Shown: positions 62,506-64,000 of the stretch, piece after piece
How the letters are laid out: every line of letters begins with the position of its first letter
How positions within the stretch are numbered: the stretch's first letter is position 1
From: Mesorhizobium shangrilense
Lineage (GTDB): Bacteria > Pseudomonadota > Alphaproteobacteria > Rhizobiales > Rhizobiaceae
Reading direction: 5' to 3'
Length of the DNA: 64,000 nt
NCBI RefSeq assembly: GCF_040537815.1
Contig: NZ_JBEWSZ010000001.1
Location: 4,278,001-4,342,000 of the forward strand
Program-made: the position numbers and the translations under genes
The notes under the pieces: model-generated
Database searches by the model: none
What the model was told of the DNA's origin: nothing
The model's input: the letters and a program-made list of their open reading frames with translations, nothing else

Positions 62506-63669
62506 ATGGATTTCGGTCTTTCGGAGGAGCAGAAACTCATCGTCGAGACGACGCGCGCGTTCGTCGAGAACGAGCTTTATCCGCATGAGCGCGAGGTGGA
62601 GCGCACCGGCGTGCTGCGCCGTGACCTGATCGAGGAGATCAAGGCCAAGGCGATCGAAGCCGGGCTCTATGCCGCCAACATGCCGGCCGATGTCGGCGGC
62701 GCCGGCCTGGATACGGTGACCTGGCTGCTCTACGAAAAGGAACTCGGCCGCGCCAATTATGCGCTGCACTGGACCTGCGTTGCGCGCCCCTCCAACATCC
62801 TCTTGGCCGGCACGCCGGAGCAGCGCGAAAAATACCTGTTTCCCTGCATCCGTGGCGAGAAGTGGGACTGCCTGGCAATGACGGAGCCAGGCGCCGGCTC
62901 CGACCTGCGCGGCATGAAGGCGACCGCCGTGCAGGATGGCGACGACTGGGTGCTGAACGGCACCAAGCACTTTATCTCCCACGCCGATCTCGCCGACTTC
63001 GCCATTGTCTTCATGGCGTCAGGGGAGGAAGAGTCCGCGCGGGGAAAACGCAAGAAGATCACCGCCTTCTTCGTCGACAAGGGCACCAAGGGTTTTACGG
63101 TGCGCGACGGCTACCGCAACGTTTCGCATCGCGGCTACACCAACGCCATCCTTGAATTCGACGACTGCCGCCTTCCCGCAAGTCAGGTTCTCGGCGAAGT
63201 CCACAAGGGTTTCGAGGTCGCCAATTCCTGGCTCGGCGCAACGCGCCTGCAGGTCGGCGCCACCTGTCTCGGCCGTGCCGAGCGGGCACTCGGCCATGCA
63301 ATAGAATATGCCGCGCAGCGCCAGCAGTTCGGCCAGCAGATCGGCAAGTTCCAGGGCGTGTCGTTCAAGCTTGCCGACATGGCGACGGAACTCAAGGCCG
63401 CCGACCTGATGGTGTTCGAAGCCGGCTGGAAGTACGATCAGGGCACCGTTACCGACCAGGACATGGCCATGGCCAAGCTGAAGGCCACCGAAATGCTCGC
63501 CTTCGTCGCCGATGAAGCCATCCAGATCCATGGCGGCATGGGGCTGATGGACGACCTGCCGCTGGAGCGCATCTGGCGCGACGCCCGCGTCGAGCGTATC
63601 TGGGAAGGCACGTCCGAGATCCAGCGCCACATCATTTCGCGGTCGCTGCTGCGTCCGTTTGGAGCCTAG
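62506..63669 (+). CDS. Acyl-CoA dehydrogenase
   Basis: 387 residues of the normal ACAD fold: MDFGLSEEQKLIVETTR, MTEPGAGSDLRGM, IQIHGGMGLMDDLPLERIWRDAR and the catalytic base Glu367 in RIWEGTSEIQR. It introduces a trans double bond between C2 and C3 of an acyl-CoA with FAD. In this operon a gamma-butyrobetainyl-CoA or crotonobetaine-type substrate is plausible, with the CoA-ligase-like gene downstream providing activation. That specificity is inference. Confidence 0.9.
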   Translation: MDFGLSEEQKLIVETTRAFVENELYPHEREVERTGVLRRDLIEEIKAKAIEAGLYAANMPADVGGAGLDTVTWLLYEKELGRANYALHWTCVARPSNILLAGTPEQREKYLFPCIRGEKWDCLAMTEPGAGSDLRGMKATAVQDGDDWVLNGTKHFISHADLADFAIVFMASGEEESARGKRKKITAFFVDKGTKGFTVRDGYRNVSHRGYTNAILEFDDCRLPASQVLGEVHKGFEVANSWLGATRLQVGATCLGRAERALGHAIEYAAQRQQFGQQIGKFQGVSFKLADMATELKAADLMVFEAGWKYDQGTVTDQDMAMAKLKATEMLAFVADEAIQIHGGMGLMDDLPLERIWRDARVERIWEGTSEIQRHIISRSLLRPFGA

Positions 63670-63716
63670 AGCATGATCCCGAAAAGTGGATCCGGTTTTC
63701 GGACAAGATCATGCTC
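63669..63716. repeat. Short dispersed palindrome, GAGCATGAT type
   Basis: Ends GAGCATGATC and GATCATGCTC flank CCGAAAAGTGGATCCGGTTTTCGG. It starts at the last base of the acyl-CoA dehydrogenase stop codon. The relative at 46822-46872 has the same ends and core style. Confidence 0.82.
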
Positions 63717-63733
63717 AAACGAGAAGAATGACA

Positions 63734-64000
63734 ATGCATAAATTAGAACGTCTTCTGCGGCCGAAATCGATCGCCGTCTTCGGCGGCGTGCAGGCCGCCG
63801 CGGTCGTTGCGCAATCGATCAAGATGGGCTTTGCCGGCGAGATCTGGCCGGTGCATCCGACCAAGGACGAGGTTGCCGGCCGCAAGGCCTACCGTTCGGT
63901 CGCCGATTTGCCAGGAGCGCCGGATGCCGCCTTCGTCGGTGTCAACCGGCATCTGACCATCGAAGTGATCAAGGCGCTGGCCGAGCGGGGTGCTGGCGGT
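63734..64000 (+). CDS. Acyl-CoA synthetase (ADP-forming type), N-terminal CoA-binding part, cut by window end
   Basis: The 89 codons visible start MHKLERLLRPKSIAVFGGVQ and continue with MGFAGEIWPVHPTKDEVAG and a ...PDAAFVGVN strand. This is the CoA-binding Rossmann domain of acetyl-CoA synthetase (ADP-forming)/acyl-CoA ligase family proteins. ATG 63734 is 7 bases after GAGAAG; ATG 63728 is too close to it. It is probably the activating ligase of the carnitine-type operon. The 3' part lies outside the window. Confidence 0.75.
   Translation, partial: MHKLERLLRPKSIAVFGGVQAAAVVAQSIKMGFAGEIWPVHPTKDEVAGRKAYRSVADLPGAPDAAFVGVNRHLTIEVIKALAERGAGG

Overview
The window is high-GC alphaproteobacterial chromosome and most resembles Mesorhizobium or a close Rhizobiales relative. 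The evidence is three tandem DUF680-type secreted mini-proteins (a family I know essentially from Mesorhizobium), an aglREFGAK alpha-glucoside locus in the Sinorhizobium gene order, and many copies of two rhizobial intergenic palindrome families. I saw no rRNA, tRNA, CRISPR array, insertion sequence or phage gene. Coding is dense, with many ATGA or TGATG overlaps. The one stretch of clearly lower GC surrounds a lone Ser/Thr kinase (about 23.2-24.7 kb).

Layout. 0-10 kb is a purine-catabolism block. hiuH, xdhA, xdhB and xdhC are on the minus strand, followed by a PhzF-like gene. Diverging from them are a puuE-uraD fusion, an ureidoglycine aminohydrolase, allA and a zinc deaminase. Together they take hypoxanthine/xanthine to urate and process its products to glyoxylate and urea, but uricase and allantoate amidohydrolase are not here. 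10-20 kb holds a CocE/NonD hydrolase, a complete oligopeptide-type ABC importer bracketed by two paralogous Tat-exported binding proteins, and a type I phosphodiesterase. 20.4-23.2 kb is an overlapping operon of ECF sigma factor, anti-sigma factor and exported subtilase. 24.7-32.8 kb is the agl operon with operator-like palindromes and a clear terminator. 32.8-33.6 kb holds the three DUF680 genes.

34.1-36.9 kb is a cobalamin riboswitch upstream of a GbcAB-like Rieske oxygenase/reductase pair (glycine betaine demethylation). 37-40 kb has a PqqD-like protein, an HPr-kinase-like ATPase, a family 2 glycosyltransferase and a truncated, chimeric copy of that glycosyltransferase. 40-49 kb has a molybdopterin oxidoreductase with its reductase, HtrA/DegP, an MFS exporter, an MBL hydrolase plus PPi-type phosphofructokinase, an L,D-transpeptidase and a RhtB/LysE exporter. 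49-52 kb is a large autotransporter. 52-59 kb has a TTC38-like TPR protein, xylB, a SnoaL-like protein, xylA, a GNAT acetyltransferase and an LHPP-like HAD phosphatase. 58.7-64 kb is a carnitine-type catabolic operon: GlxA-family regulator, BKACE, an HD-domain protein with a PhnZ/TmpB-like ligand set, carnitine dehydrogenase with a lysine-rich tail, an acyl-CoA dehydrogenase and the start of an acyl-CoA synthetase.

The most interesting points are: the B12 riboswitch in front of a betaine demethylase; the sigma/anti-sigma/subtilase operon, in which the outer part of the anti-sigma factor looks like a subtilase propeptide; a palindromic repeat translated in frame inside xdhC; and the candidate diiron HD oxygenase in the carnitine operon. 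All functions are assigned by reading motifs and context; no database search was possible.
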